Source of the DNA: Rhizorhapis sp036570425
GTDB taxonomy: Bacteria > Pseudomonadota > Alphaproteobacteria > Sphingomonadales > Sphingomonadaceae
Direction of reading: 5' to 3'
DNA length: 64,000 nucleotides
Assembly (NCBI GenBank): GCA_036570425.1
Contig: DATCYF010000021.1
Coordinates: 124,001 to 188,000 of the forward strand
Notes under the pieces: model-generated
Seen by the model: the letters and a program-made list of their open reading frames with translations, nothing else
What the model was told of the DNA's origin: nothing
Databases searched by the model: none
Program-made: the position numbers and the translations under genes
Part shown: positions 8,253 to 16,002 of the stretch, piece by piece
Numbering within the stretch: position 1 is the first letter of the stretch
Layout: each line of letters starts with the position of its first letter

Positions 8253-9371
8253 TCAGGTGGAAGCGACAACCCGAGGTGATCGCAAACGCCAGCGGCTGAT
8301 CCATCTTCGCGCGGGATTTTCAAACCAGACATAAGAGAGATAAGCGGCAGGCAAGACGAACAGCCCACAAATGGTGATCGCCAGGTTTGATTCGAAACCG
8401 GCCGCCATCATCAATGGATAACCCAAGGAACGAATGATCGGATGCAGCATATAGATGCCGTAAGTGAGAACCCCCAGCGGCGCGATCCATCTGGACAAGG
8501 CATTGGGATGTCCCGCCTGGTCGGCCGCAAGGGCAGTCGCCGCAATCCCGTAAGTCAGCGCGAACATGATCTTTTGATCCGCGCCCACTATCGCCCCTAC
8601 GATGAACAGGCCCACCAACCCCAATAATATGCCATCCGCATAGGGCAGCCGCGCTAATTCGCGCCGGTAGGCCCACAAGCTCATTCCGAACAGAAATCCG
8701 GGAAAAGCGCGCACCACGCCCATCTCATGAGTCAACATCCGCCAGGAGACACTGCCCGGCGACCAGGGGGCCGCCGCGTCAAGCAGCACGACGACGCATA
8801 GCGCCACCAATGCCGGAAGCGCGCGATGGACGCCCAGCAGCTTCAGGAACAAGGGAAACAGCAGGTAAACCGTCATCTCCGCGCCGATCGACCAGCTTAC
8901 GTCATTGAAGCTGCGCCCGTCGCAAAGCCCGTGCGCTTGCAGGAACACGACATGGGTCCACGCGCAATCGGGCCGGTATTTGATCATCTCAAAGCCATCA
9001 TAGCCGGCCTGCAGCGCCAGGAATCCCGCCAGCAGATAGAAAAGGAATGTCGCATAATGCAGCGGGGCCAGCCGGGCGAACCGCCGCTTCAGGAACGCGC
9101 CATAATCCAGCCGCCGTTCATAAACGAACGTGATGACAATGCCGGAAATGATGAAGAACAGATCGACGGCCAGGCTCATGCTGTCGAACCGAGCCATTTT
9201 CCATCCCGGCCCCGATGCGAACACCCACTGATTGCGAAAATGATAGATCACCACCATGACGGCGGCGATAAAGCGCAACGAATCGAGGCGAAGCAACTGA
9301 TCGCTCTCGCTCCGCAATTTCGGGAACCGCATTCCCATTCTTTCCTTCACCATCCGGCGGTCTGAAATCAC
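8253..9371 (-). CDS. OafA/YrhL-type acyltransferase 3 membrane protein
   Basis: A membrane O-acyltransferase of the acyltransferase_3 family (PF01757). The N-terminal RLDSLRFIAAVMVVIYHF contains the conserved arginine and histidine, and SLAVDLFFIISGIVITFVYERR followed by FLKRRFARLAPL is the classic second signature. About ten hydrophobic segments are visible. I place the start at a GTG (9371) because GGGGAGGAA lies 8 nt upstream; ATGs at 9353, 9338 and 9332 are alternatives that keep all domains. It probably acetylates or acylates the locus polysaccharide. It lies just downstream of the larger adenylation-acyltransferase fusion. Confidence 0.85.
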   Translation of the reverse strand: MISDRRMVKERMGMRFPKLRSESDQLLRLDSLRFIAAVMVVIYHFRNQWVFASGPGWKMARFDSMSLAVDLFFIISGIVITFVYERRLDYGAFLKRRFARLAPLHYATFLFYLLAGFLALQAGYDGFEMIKYRPDCAWTHVVFLQAHGLCDGRSFNDVSWSIGAEMTVYLLFPLFLKLLGVHRALPALVALCVVVLLDAAAPWSPGSVSWRMLTHEMGVVRAFPGFLFGMSLWAYRRELARLPYADGILLGLVGLFIVGAIVGADQKIMFALTYGIAATALAADQAGHPNALSRWIAPLGVLTYGIYMLHPIIRSLGYPLMMAAGFESNLAITICGLFVLPAAYLSYVWFENPARRWISRWRLRSPRVVAST

Positions 9372-9437
9372 GATCAATTCCTCCCCGGAACTATGAGGAA
9401 ATCGAGCAACTCTCCCCTAGCGGCGATCTCTCTGCCG

Positions 9438-12020
9438 TCAATCAGTCATCGCCGAAGCGGTACTGCGCATCGGAAGTCTGTCCAGCACGAGCGTCATGAG
9501 CTTCCTTGGCCTGATCCCATTGATCAAAACGCCGATGCCCATCGCCACGAGAACGATCAGGGGAACATTGTCCACATGCAATTGAAAGCGCAGGAGATGA
9601 ACCGGCAGGATGTGAACCAGATAAATGGTGAAGCTGGCGCTGGATATGATGTTGACCGCCCTCCCAAGCCAAGGGGTGAGCGGTATGCGCGGTACATAGA
9701 GCAGAGCGATGACGGTCGCCAGCAGCCAGACGAGCCGGTATCGCCCCACCGCCGCATAATCCCATCCGCCCAGCACCGGCGCTGCGACATGCAAGGCGAT
9801 GAAGCCCACCGCCGCCAGCAGCGCTATCGCCTTCCGCCGTGGCGTTCGCGCAAAGAAAAGCAGCCAGCCGCAAGCAATGAGGGGCAGCACCGCGTCGGGC
9901 GTCATCTTCTGCAAATATTCGTGGTCAAAAATCTCATGAGCGGCGACCTTTAGCGCCACTGCTCCGGCCAGGAACCATAGACCGAACAGGAAAGGGTCGG
10001 AATCCGCCGCTGCCCGCACGCTTCTCAGCCGGAACAGCAGCACCAGCATCAGCGTGCATTGGAGCAACGCCTCCATAAACCAATAAGGTGTCAGGAAGGA
10101 ATGAAACCGTCCTTCGAAATTGCTGACCATCAGCAAGGAAGTGACCGAAATGTTCCGGAAATAAAGCCCATAGACGCACAGGATCGCACAATAAGGCAGG
10201 ATCACCCGGCGAATAAGGGCAAACAGCACATCAAAGGACTGCCCGCCAATCAATCGGCCGAAATTAAACCGTGCGAGGTTAAAGCCGACCAGCAGCATAA
10301 GCACGTCCGCCCCGCCCCCAAAATGCCAGTTCGTGTTTGTGCTGGCATGATTGGCGACAACGCCCGTTACAGCGAGCGCCCGCAGCAGAATTTCCGAGTC
10401 GCAAGGCTTCAGAAGCTTGTCCGCCGGGGTCTGCGTCCGAGGCTCCAGCGCATCGATTTCAGCGACCGTCAGATGCTCCCAGTCTTCGGGAAGATAGCCA
10501 AGCCGCCGGTCAAGCTCGCTTGCCACCGAAACGTAGGAAAGGCTGTCGCCTTCCAGCGTGACGAAACTGTCGTTGGGGGATACCGCGGCACGGTTGAGCA
10601 GCGCCGCGAAGGCATCCGCCACGCTTTTCTCGCCTCCCCGTGGCACCGCTTTTCGTCGTGCGATGGCAGCCTGCAATATGGCCTGATAATCTGTCTTGCC
10701 GGACGGGAGGCGCGGCCATTCGTCTGTGGCGGATATATCGAACAGGCTCACCGGTAATTGGAAGTTGCGCGCAATCTCACTGATGACACTGTCGTCAGGC
10801 TTGCCCCGACAGGCTATTGCGATCACATCATCATTGCCCGTCACCGCCGCCATAATGCCTTTTCGCGCCAGCGCGGCTTCCAGTTCGTCCAGGCTGATGC
10901 GCAGTCCGAAAGGCTTGCAGAAGCGGCTCCGACGCCCCACGATCCGATAAAGATCGCCTGACCGTTGTGCGAGATCTCCGGTGCGGAGCCGGTCGGTCTC
11001 CGGCCCCTTTGCCAGATCTTCCCGGCCAAAGGCGTATCCCATCATCACATTCGGTCCGTAATAAACCAGTTCGCCGGTGAGTCCCTCCCCGTCGAACGCA
11101 TGTCCATCCTCATCGACAAGCTGGAATGTGCCGCCTGGCACCGGGATGCCTATGCAGTCGCTATTGGCCAACAGCCGATCAGGCGGCAAATAGGCCATGC
11201 GCGGCGCTGCCTCGGTCTGCCCGTACATGACAAACATGCGCCGGCCGGTGGCATGCGCCCACTGGCCATATTTACGCACCATCTCCGGCGCGAGTCTTCC
11301 CCCCGCCTGGGTGAGATAGCGCAGGGTGGGCAAGTCCATGGCGGTGAGCCCCACATTGTCGAGCAGGTCGAAGCTGTGGGGAACCCCGGCAAGGCTGGTC
11401 GCGCCTTCCCGCCTGAAAAGATCCCAGAAGGCGGGCTCGATCACACTGCGCTCAGTCAAAATCACCGCCGCGCCACATGCCAGATGCGAATGAAGCACCG
11501 ACAGGCCATAGCTGTAATGGAGCGGAAGCGATGTAATCGCCCGCTCATCCGGCCCAAGCTGTAGAAATTCCACAATGGATTGAGCATTTGCCTCAATCGC
11601 ATCACTCGACAGCCGAACCAGCTTGGTCGCGCCTGTCGATCCGGAAGTTGACAGGCAGAGCGCAAGGTCGGAATGCAATGACGCTGCTCGATGGGACAAC
11701 CGCAATATGGCACCGGACAGAGGAACGCAGATATCCGGCCGATAGGTGTCGATCAGCCGCCCTGCCTTATCCGCGAAATCGTCGCCAGTCAGGATGACCG
11801 CATGCCCGGCACGCAACGCGCCGAGATAGCGGACGATGGATTCGATATCATTCCGGATTTGCAGCAGCACGAGGCGTTTGCCCGCGCTGGGCCCGCCAAA
11901 ATGATCCACCGCGAACGTGTCCGCCCGGCGCGCGAGATCGGCATAGGAAAGCTGTTCGCCTTCTTCCCCGATCAGTGCAATTTGCTGGTCAAATTCGTCC
12001 AGCCTGGCGGCGAAAGTCAT
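9438..12020 (-). CDS. Three-domain fusion: AMP-forming adenylation domain, carrier domain and membrane acyltransferase
   Basis: About 860 aa. Residues 1-450 form an ANL adenylating enzyme: CLSTSGSTGATKLVRLS (A3), MYGQTEAAPRM (A5), RTGDLA (A7), YRIVGRRSRFCKPFGLRIS (A8) and RLPSGKTDY (A10 lysine). Next comes a short carrier domain with EGDSLSYV, the serine fitting phosphopantetheine attachment. The rest is a polytopic acyltransferase_3-like domain starting LLRALAVTGVVANHAS. The logic parallels Dlt systems: activate an acid, load it on a carrier, hand it to a membrane acyltransferase, all in one chain. The ATG at 12020 puts the ANL domain at the N-terminus; an in-frame ATG at 12092 adds 24 residues and cannot be excluded. 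The acyl group and acceptor are unknown. Confidence 0.83.
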   Translation of the reverse strand: MTFAARLDEFDQQIALIGEEGEQLSYADLARRADTFAVDHFGGPSAGKRLVLLQIRNDIESIVRYLGALRAGHAVILTGDDFADKAGRLIDTYRPDICVPLSGAILRLSHRAASLHSDLALCLSTSGSTGATKLVRLSSDAIEANAQSIVEFLQLGPDERAITSLPLHYSYGLSVLHSHLACGAAVILTERSVIEPAFWDLFRREGATSLAGVPHSFDLLDNVGLTAMDLPTLRYLTQAGGRLAPEMVRKYGQWAHATGRRMFVMYGQTEAAPRMAYLPPDRLLANSDCIGIPVPGGTFQLVDEDGHAFDGEGLTGELVYYGPNVMMGYAFGREDLAKGPETDRLRTGDLAQRSGDLYRIVGRRSRFCKPFGLRISLDELEAALARKGIMAAVTGNDDVIAIACRGKPDDSVISEIARNFQLPVSLFDISATDEWPRLPSGKTDYQAILQAAIARRKAVPRGGEKSVADAFAALLNRAAVSPNDSFVTLEGDSLSYVSVASELDRRLGYLPEDWEHLTVAEIDALEPRTQTPADKLLKPCDSEILLRALAVTGVVANHASTNTNWHFGGGADVLMLLVGFNLARFNFGRLIGGQSFDVLFALIRRVILPYCAILCVYGLYFRNISVTSLLMVSNFEGRFHSFLTPYWFMEALLQCTLMLVLLFRLRSVRAAADSDPFLFGLWFLAGAVALKVAAHEIFDHEYLQKMTPDAVLPLIACGWLLFFARTPRRKAIALLAAVGFIALHVAAPVLGGWDYAAVGRYRLVWLLATVIALLYVPRIPLTPWLGRAVNIISSASFTIYLVHILPVHLLRFQLHVDNVPLIVLVAMGIGVLINGIRPRKLMTLVLDRLPMRSTASAMTD

Positions 12021-12276
12021 CCCATTACTCGCAATTATGCAGAAGGGCACGGATCGGCGGCGGCCTTTCGCATAGCATAATGGATAATACAAGGAGCATG
12101 CCTTATCTGAATCCAGTTCCGACCATTGCAGAATCCTAAAGGACGCCCGAATGATCGTCCGGGCCTAAGCGTCTCTCCTCCCGCCGCAAATTTTTCCGCC
12201 ACACACAGGAAGGCATGGACTCTCCTGATAAATCAAGCGGATAGTCAGGTATTCGTGCCTGCATGAGGCAACGCGT
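12021..12276. other. Intergenic region between the polysaccharide cluster and the molybdate operon
   Basis: This 256-bp stretch must hold the promoter of the leftward adenylation-acyltransferase gene and the 3' end of the leftward mod operon. A small hairpin, TGCCT-gcatg-AGGCA at 12256-12270, lies just after the modC stop and could help end that transcript, but it lacks a T-tract. I see no gene in it. Confidence 0.4.
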
Positions 12277-12909
12277 TCATTCCCTTGGCTCTATTTGCAC
12301 TATCTGCGTGGCGAGCCGTTCCACTTCCCCCCGATCGTGGCTCACATAAAGAATCGGATGTTTCAGTTCATCGCGGATATATTCGATCACCGGCATGATC
12401 TCCGCCCGGCGAGATGAATCAAGCGAGGAAAGCGGTTCATCCATCAACATGAATCGCGGTCCGCTGAGCAGTGCCCGGCCAATCGCCACCCGCTGCGCCT
12501 CCCCGCCCGACAGTGTGCGCGGCCAACGGTCAAGCAGATGGCCGATGCCGAGAAAGCTGATCGCCTCATCAAAATCCAGCCAGCGATGCGCCGGATCGGC
12601 AAGCCGCAATCCATAGAGCAGGTTAGATCGCACTCGCTTATGAGGGAACAAGCGCCCATCCTGAAAAACATAGCCAGCACGCCGCCGCCCGGGGGGCACA
12701 TCGATTCCGGCGCGGCTGTCAAACAGCACCTCTTCACCCACGGCTATGCGCCCTTCATCCGGGCGCAGCAGACCGGCAACCATGTTGAGCAGGCTGGTCT
12801 TGCCCGCCCCCGATGGGCCGAACAATGCGGTCAAGCCTGAACCGGCGCTCAGCGACAGGCGAATGTCCCGGTCACCGATCCGACGGCGCACCTCGATTTC
12901 AAAGGACAT
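12277..12909 (-). CDS. modC: Molybdate ABC transporter ATP-binding protein ModC (short form without Mop domain)
   Basis: The ATG at 12909 (MSFEIEVRRR) overlaps the end of modB by 11 bp and gives 210 aa. Longer in-frame readings only translate modB antiframe sequence. Walker A is GPSGAGKTSLL, the Q-loop FQDGRLFPHKRV, the signature LSGGEAQRVAIGRALL, Walker B RFMLMDEPLSSLD and the H-loop ILYVSHD. Classical ModC is about 350 aa with a C-terminal TOBE/Mop molybdate-binding domain; this one stops right after the ATPase core. Order and overlap with modA and modB fix the transporter's substrate as molybdate, possibly also tungstate. Confidence 0.9.
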   Translation of the reverse strand: MSFEIEVRRRIGDRDIRLSLSAGSGLTALFGPSGAGKTSLLNMVAGLLRPDEGRIAVGEEVLFDSRAGIDVPPGRRRAGYVFQDGRLFPHKRVRSNLLYGLRLADPAHRWLDFDEAISFLGIGHLLDRWPRTLSGGEAQRVAIGRALLSGPRFMLMDEPLSSLDSSRRAEIMPVIEYIRDELKHPILYVSHDRGEVERLATQIVQIEPRE

Positions 12910-13600
12910 GACGCACACCGCCGCCATTGGCTCGCCGTGCCAGTGCTTCCGAACCGACGAGCGCCGCCAGAGAAAGCAGCACTGAAATAATCGCCAGCCG
13001 AGTGACCGCTCCTTCGGCTCCGGGTATCTGAAGCGCGGAATAGATGGCCAGGGGCAGTGTTCGCGTCTCCCCGGGAATATTGGAAACGAACGTAATGGTC
13101 GCGCCGAACTCGCCCAATGAGCGGGCGAAACCAAGCACTACGCCAGCCAGAATTCCCGGAAGGGACAACGGCAGGCTGATCGTCAGGAACATATGCAGGG
13201 GATTTGCGCCCAAGGTTCGCGCTGCGTCCTCCAACCGCCGGTCAATGGCCTCGATAGAAAGGCGAATCGCCCGCACCATCAGCGGCAGCGCCATGATCGC
13301 GGCGGCCAGGGCAGCGCCCGTCCATCGAAACATGAACACAATGCCTAGCCATCGCTCAAACCAATGACCCAGTGGTCCCGCTGGACCGAAAAGCAGCAGT
13401 AGCAGCCAACCCGTCACGACAGGCGGCAGCACGAGCGGCAAGTGAACCAGGCCATCCAGCAACAGCTTTCCGGGGAATCGGCCCCGCGCCAATAGCCAGG
13501 CAAGCGCGAAGGCCAAGGGCAAGCTCACCACCACAGCCACGCCGCTGACTTTCAGCGAAAGCGCAATGACCGCCCAATCGCCGGGCCCAAGCAAAGTCAC
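12899..13600 (-). CDS. modB: Molybdate ABC transporter permease ModB
   Basis: The 233-aa inner-membrane permease begins with GTG in a GTGA overlap with the modA stop. It has about five or six hydrophobic segments and the EAA loop EDAARTLGANPLHMFLTISL with the conserved glycine that contacts the ATPase. LPLVLPPVVTGWLLLLLFG near residues 54-72 is typical of ModB. It dimerises to form the channel for molybdate delivered by ModA. Confidence 0.93.
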   Translation of the reverse strand: MTLLGPGDWAVIALSLKVSGVAVVVSLPLAFALAWLLARGRFPGKLLLDGLVHLPLVLPPVVTGWLLLLLFGPAGPLGHWFERWLGIVFMFRWTGAALAAAIMALPLMVRAIRLSIEAIDRRLEDAARTLGANPLHMFLTISLPLSLPGILAGVVLGFARSLGEFGATITFVSNIPGETRTLPLAIYSALQIPGAEGAVTRLAIISVLLSLAALVGSEALARRANGGGVRHVL

Positions 13601-14373
13601 CGCGTCGTCGAGCCGAAGCCATATCGGGCGAAGATGGCCTGACCTTGGCGCGAAATCAGGAATTGCCTGAAGCTGGCCGCTTCAGAACTGGTTGCCGTTT
13701 TCAGTAAGGCAATGGGATAAGTGATTGCGGGATGGCTGGCCTCCGGGAAAACGCCAGCTACCTTCACCTGCCGCGACGCCTTCGCATCTGTCGCGTAGAC
13801 AATGCCAAATGGCGCTGCGCTCCGTTCGACCAGAGCAAGCGCTGCGCGGACATTCTCCGCACGCGCCACTTTGGGCGCGACGCTATCCCAAATGCTCAGA
13901 TAGCGCAGCGCTGCCTTGCCATAGAGGCCGGCTGGAACAGCATCCGGATCAGCCATCGCCAGCCGCCCGTAACCCAGCAAGCGCGCAAGCGCAAAGCCCT
14001 TGTGGATCGTCACCTTCGCCCGCGATGCGACAGGGGCGATCAGCACCAGTCTGTTGGCGAGAAAGGACGTTCGTGTCTGTGGCTGAATCAGGCCTTTTTG
14101 GGCCACATAATCCATCCATCCCTCGTCAGCGGAGATAAAAAGATCGGCGGGAGCGCCCGCCTCGATTTGCCGCGCCAGCGCCGACGAGCCCGCGAATGAC
14201 AGCACCGGCCGTGCATGACCTTTCGCTGCCCAGGCGTCTGCCGCCGCCGTTAGGGACTCCTGCAGGCTCGCAGCCGCAAGCACCAACGGCGCACGCTCCG
14301 TCGCCATCGCGGGGGACAACCCGGCACACATGAGCGACAGGAACAATAATAGACGACCCAGCAAGCGAATCAT
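13597..14373 (-). CDS. modA: Periplasmic molybdate-binding protein ModA
   Basis: The 258-aa protein begins with a signal peptide (MIRLLGRLLLFLSLMCAGLS...AMA). LVLAAASLQESLTAAADAW and LSFAGSSALARQIEAGAPADLFIS are the ModA signatures whose serines and backbone amides bind the oxyanion. A GAGGAG ribosome site precedes the ATG. It is first in the modABC operon, directly downstream of a Mo-box-like palindrome, so expression is probably repressed when molybdate is plentiful. Confidence 0.94.
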   Translation of the reverse strand: MIRLLGRLLLFLSLMCAGLSPAMATERAPLVLAAASLQESLTAAADAWAAKGHARPVLSFAGSSALARQIEAGAPADLFISADEGWMDYVAQKGLIQPQTRTSFLANRLVLIAPVASRAKVTIHKGFALARLLGYGRLAMADPDAVPAGLYGKAALRYLSIWDSVAPKVARAENVRAALALVERSAAPFGIVYATDAKASRQVKVAGVFPEASHPAITYPIALLKTATSSEAASFRQFLISRQGQAIFARYGFGSTTR

Positions 14374-14387
14374 TCGGACTCCTCAGC

Positions 14388-14413
14388 TTGTTATATTTAG
14401 CCGTATATAACGA
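14388..14413 (-). promoter_or_regulatory. ModE-type Mo-box palindrome in front of modA
   Basis: TTGTTATA at 14388-14395 and TATAACGA at 14406-14413 form an inverted repeat with a 10-bp spacer. Read on the minus strand, it resembles the known ModE site (half-sites of TATATAAC type separated by a short spacer). It lies 15-40 bp upstream of the modA start and downstream of the modE-like gene. That placement fits a repressor site controlling modABC. Recognition is by eye only. Confidence 0.65.
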
Positions 14414-14444
14414 ATCCGCCGGGCAGGAAATCACCGCTCCACCG

Positions 14445-14819
14445 TTATTGCGCCGCCTTTGGCTCCGGCAGCAATTCAGCAGTCAACCCGTTCAATGCTT
14501 TGCCCTCAACGCCGATGGTACATTGCTTTTCCAATGCGCGGTACTGCGCCAGCAGATCGGCGCCCAATGTCGTCAACCGCGCGCCGCCCCCATGACTACC
14601 GCCAGCGGCGGTTTCGACCAGAGGCGCACGAAAACAGCGGTTCATCACATCCACTAACAACCAGGTCCGCCGATAGCTCATACCCAAGGCGCGCCCAGCG
14701 GCGGAGATGGAACCTTGCGCGCTTATGGCCTCCAGCAGGTCCGCCTTGCCCGGACCCATGGCAATCTCATCGCCGCAGAAAAGCTGCAGCTTTATCTTCA
14801 GCGGACCGGACCGAATCAT
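14445..14819 (-). CDS. modE: ModE-like molybdenum-dependent winged-helix regulator (DNA-binding domain only)
   Basis: The 124-aa protein matches the N-terminal winged helix of ModE: ADLLEAISAQGSISAAGRAL, then MSYRRTWLLVDVMN and the wing VETAAGGSHGGGARLTTLG. E. coli ModE has about 260 aa with two Mop domains that bind molybdate; these are absent here, as in several alphaproteobacterial MopA/B-like or LysR-like short regulators. It precedes modABC in the same direction, with the palindrome at 14388-14413 between them. How it would sense molybdate without Mop domains is not evident. Confidence 0.85.
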   Translation of the reverse strand: MIRSGPLKIKLQLFCGDEIAMGPGKADLLEAISAQGSISAAGRALGMSYRRTWLLVDVMNRCFRAPLVETAAGGSHGGGARLTTLGADLLAQYRALEKQCTIGVEGKALNGLTAELLPEPKAAQ

Positions 14820-14896
14820 GCGGTGCTCCCTGCGGTGAATGTCCTCAAGGTGAGGCTCCCATCATAATCATCCGCAGGTCCAGAAAAATTTTGCTG

Positions 14897-14918
14897 TCCT
14901 ACATATAACCATATAGGA
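14897..14918. promoter_or_regulatory. AT-rich inverted repeat between modE and the endolysin gene
   Basis: TCCT (14897-14900) and ATAT (14903-14906) pair with ATAT (14911-14914) and AGGA (14915-14918) around a 4-bp centre. The repeat sits in the 136-bp divergent gap between modE (leftward) and the endolysin (rightward), about 40 bp from the latter's start. It could be an operator for either gene. It does not match a full Mo-box, so I leave the regulator open. Confidence 0.4.
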
Positions 14919-14955
14919 TAGATGAACAGCCCCTATTGAATTTTGGAGGCTGAAC

Positions 14956-15495
14956 ATGGACATTGATTTCCTTGTCGAAGACGTCATCGCGCGGGAAGGC
15001 GGCTATACCGCACATCCTGCGGACAAAGGTGGGCCAACCCGGTGGGGCATCACGCAAGCGGTCGCTCGCGCGCATGGCTATTGTGGGGACATGCGGCAAT
15101 TCCCTCGAGATGAGGCCAAGACGATCTACCGCCACATCTATTGGGAGCAACCCGGCTTCGCAGCCGTAGCGGAAATCGCGCCGGACATCGCCGCCGAATT
15201 GTTCGATACTGGCGTCAATATGGGTCCACAGGTCCCCGTCGGATTTCTCCAGCGAGCGTTGAACGCATTCAACCGCGAACAGCGCGACTATGCCGACATC
15301 GTCGTCGACCGCCAGATCGGTCCTAAGACGATGAGCGCGCTCAATGCCTTTCTCCGTCTGCGTACGCCCGGAGGCGAGACGGTGCTGATGAAAGCCATGG
15401 AGACCCTGCAGGGTGAACGTTATCTCAGCCTAGCTGAACGGCGACCGGCAAACGAGGCGTTCCTCTATGGATGGATGGCGAACCGTATTGGATAA
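14956..15495 (+). CDS. GH108-type peptidoglycan hydrolase (endolysin)
   Basis: The 179-aa protein has the glycoside hydrolase 108 domain (PF05838), with the catalytic glutamate in REGGYTAHPADKGGPTRWGI at residues 15-17, followed by a small C-terminal peptidoglycan-binding domain (PF09374-like; DIVVDRQIGPKTMSALNAFL). A TTTTGGAGG ribosome site precedes the ATG. There is no signal peptide, so the enzyme would need a holin to cross the inner membrane. The next gene, 35 bp downstream, encodes such a holin. This is the lysis pair of phages and of gene transfer agents. Confidence 0.88.
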   Translation: MDIDFLVEDVIAREGGYTAHPADKGGPTRWGITQAVARAHGYCGDMRQFPRDEAKTIYRHIYWEQPGFAAVAEIAPDIAAELFDTGVNMGPQVPVGFLQRALNAFNREQRDYADIVVDRQIGPKTMSALNAFLRLRTPGGETVLMKAMETLQGERYLSLAERRPANEAFLYGWMANRIG

Positions 15496-15530
15496 TTCCT
15501 TCGCCTCTTATACTCGCTACGGAGAAACAT

Positions 15531-15944
15531 ATGTCGCTTTTTGAAGGACTGATTGGCCCCGTCGCCAAAATCATAGACAAGATCATCCCGGACCCAGACG
15601 CCCGCGATAAAGCAAAGCTCGAACTGCTCAAGCTGGAGGGCAGCCAGGAAATGGAAGCCATGAAAACGCAGCTTTCAGCCATTCTTGCCGAAGCGCAATC
15701 GGTCGATCCCTGGACCAGCCGGGCACGACCAAGCTTTCTTTACGTGATGTATGCGCTACTGCTCTGGTCCGTTCCCATGGGCTTGATCGCTGCGGCACGC
15801 CCAGAAATGGCAGAGGCAATCGCACATGGAATGAATGCTTATCTGAACGGCATTCCCGAATCGCTCTACGCTCTCTTCGGAACAGGTTATCTTGGCTACA
15901 CCGCAGCGCGATCCTTGGCGAAAGCCAAAGGCATCGAGAAATAA
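15531..15944 (+). CDS. Holin of the 3TM gene-transfer-release family
   Basis: The ATG at 15531 follows GGAG at proper spacing and gives 137 aa. The N-terminal third is an amphipathic, charged helix (IIDKIIPDPDARDKAKLELL), and three hydrophobic segments follow: FLYVMYALLLWSVPMGLIAA, an intermediate one around MNAYLNGIPESLYALFG, and GYLGYTAARSLAKAK. This is the layout of PF11351, a holin family named for gene-transfer-agent release. It would form inner-membrane lesions that let the upstream endolysin reach the wall. No other phage or GTA structural gene is nearby. Confidence 0.82.
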   Translation: MSLFEGLIGPVAKIIDKIIPDPDARDKAKLELLKLEGSQEMEAMKTQLSAILAEAQSVDPWTSRARPSFLYVMYALLLWSVPMGLIAAARPEMAEAIAHGMNAYLNGIPESLYALFGTGYLGYTAARSLAKAKGIEK

Positions 15945-15965
15945 TGTAGCTAACAAACAATAGAA

Positions 15966-15995
15966 GTCAGGCCGGAGCACATGCTCCGGCCTGAC
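15966..15995. terminator. Bidirectional terminator between holin and hppA
   Basis: A perfect 13-bp inverted repeat, GTCAGGCCGGAGC (15966-15978) and GCTCCGGCCTGAC (15983-15995), closes a 4-nt loop ACAT. It lies in the 58-bp gap between two convergent genes. The flanks are AT-rich (TTCTATTG on the hppA side) but lack a long T-run. Confidence 0.8.
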
Positions 15996-16002
15996 CCATC
16001 AA

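Noticed and set aside
12910..13134. 75-residue N-terminal extension of ModC
   Set aside because: The extension lies inside modB in another frame and lacks homology; the ATG at 12909 fits the ATPase start.
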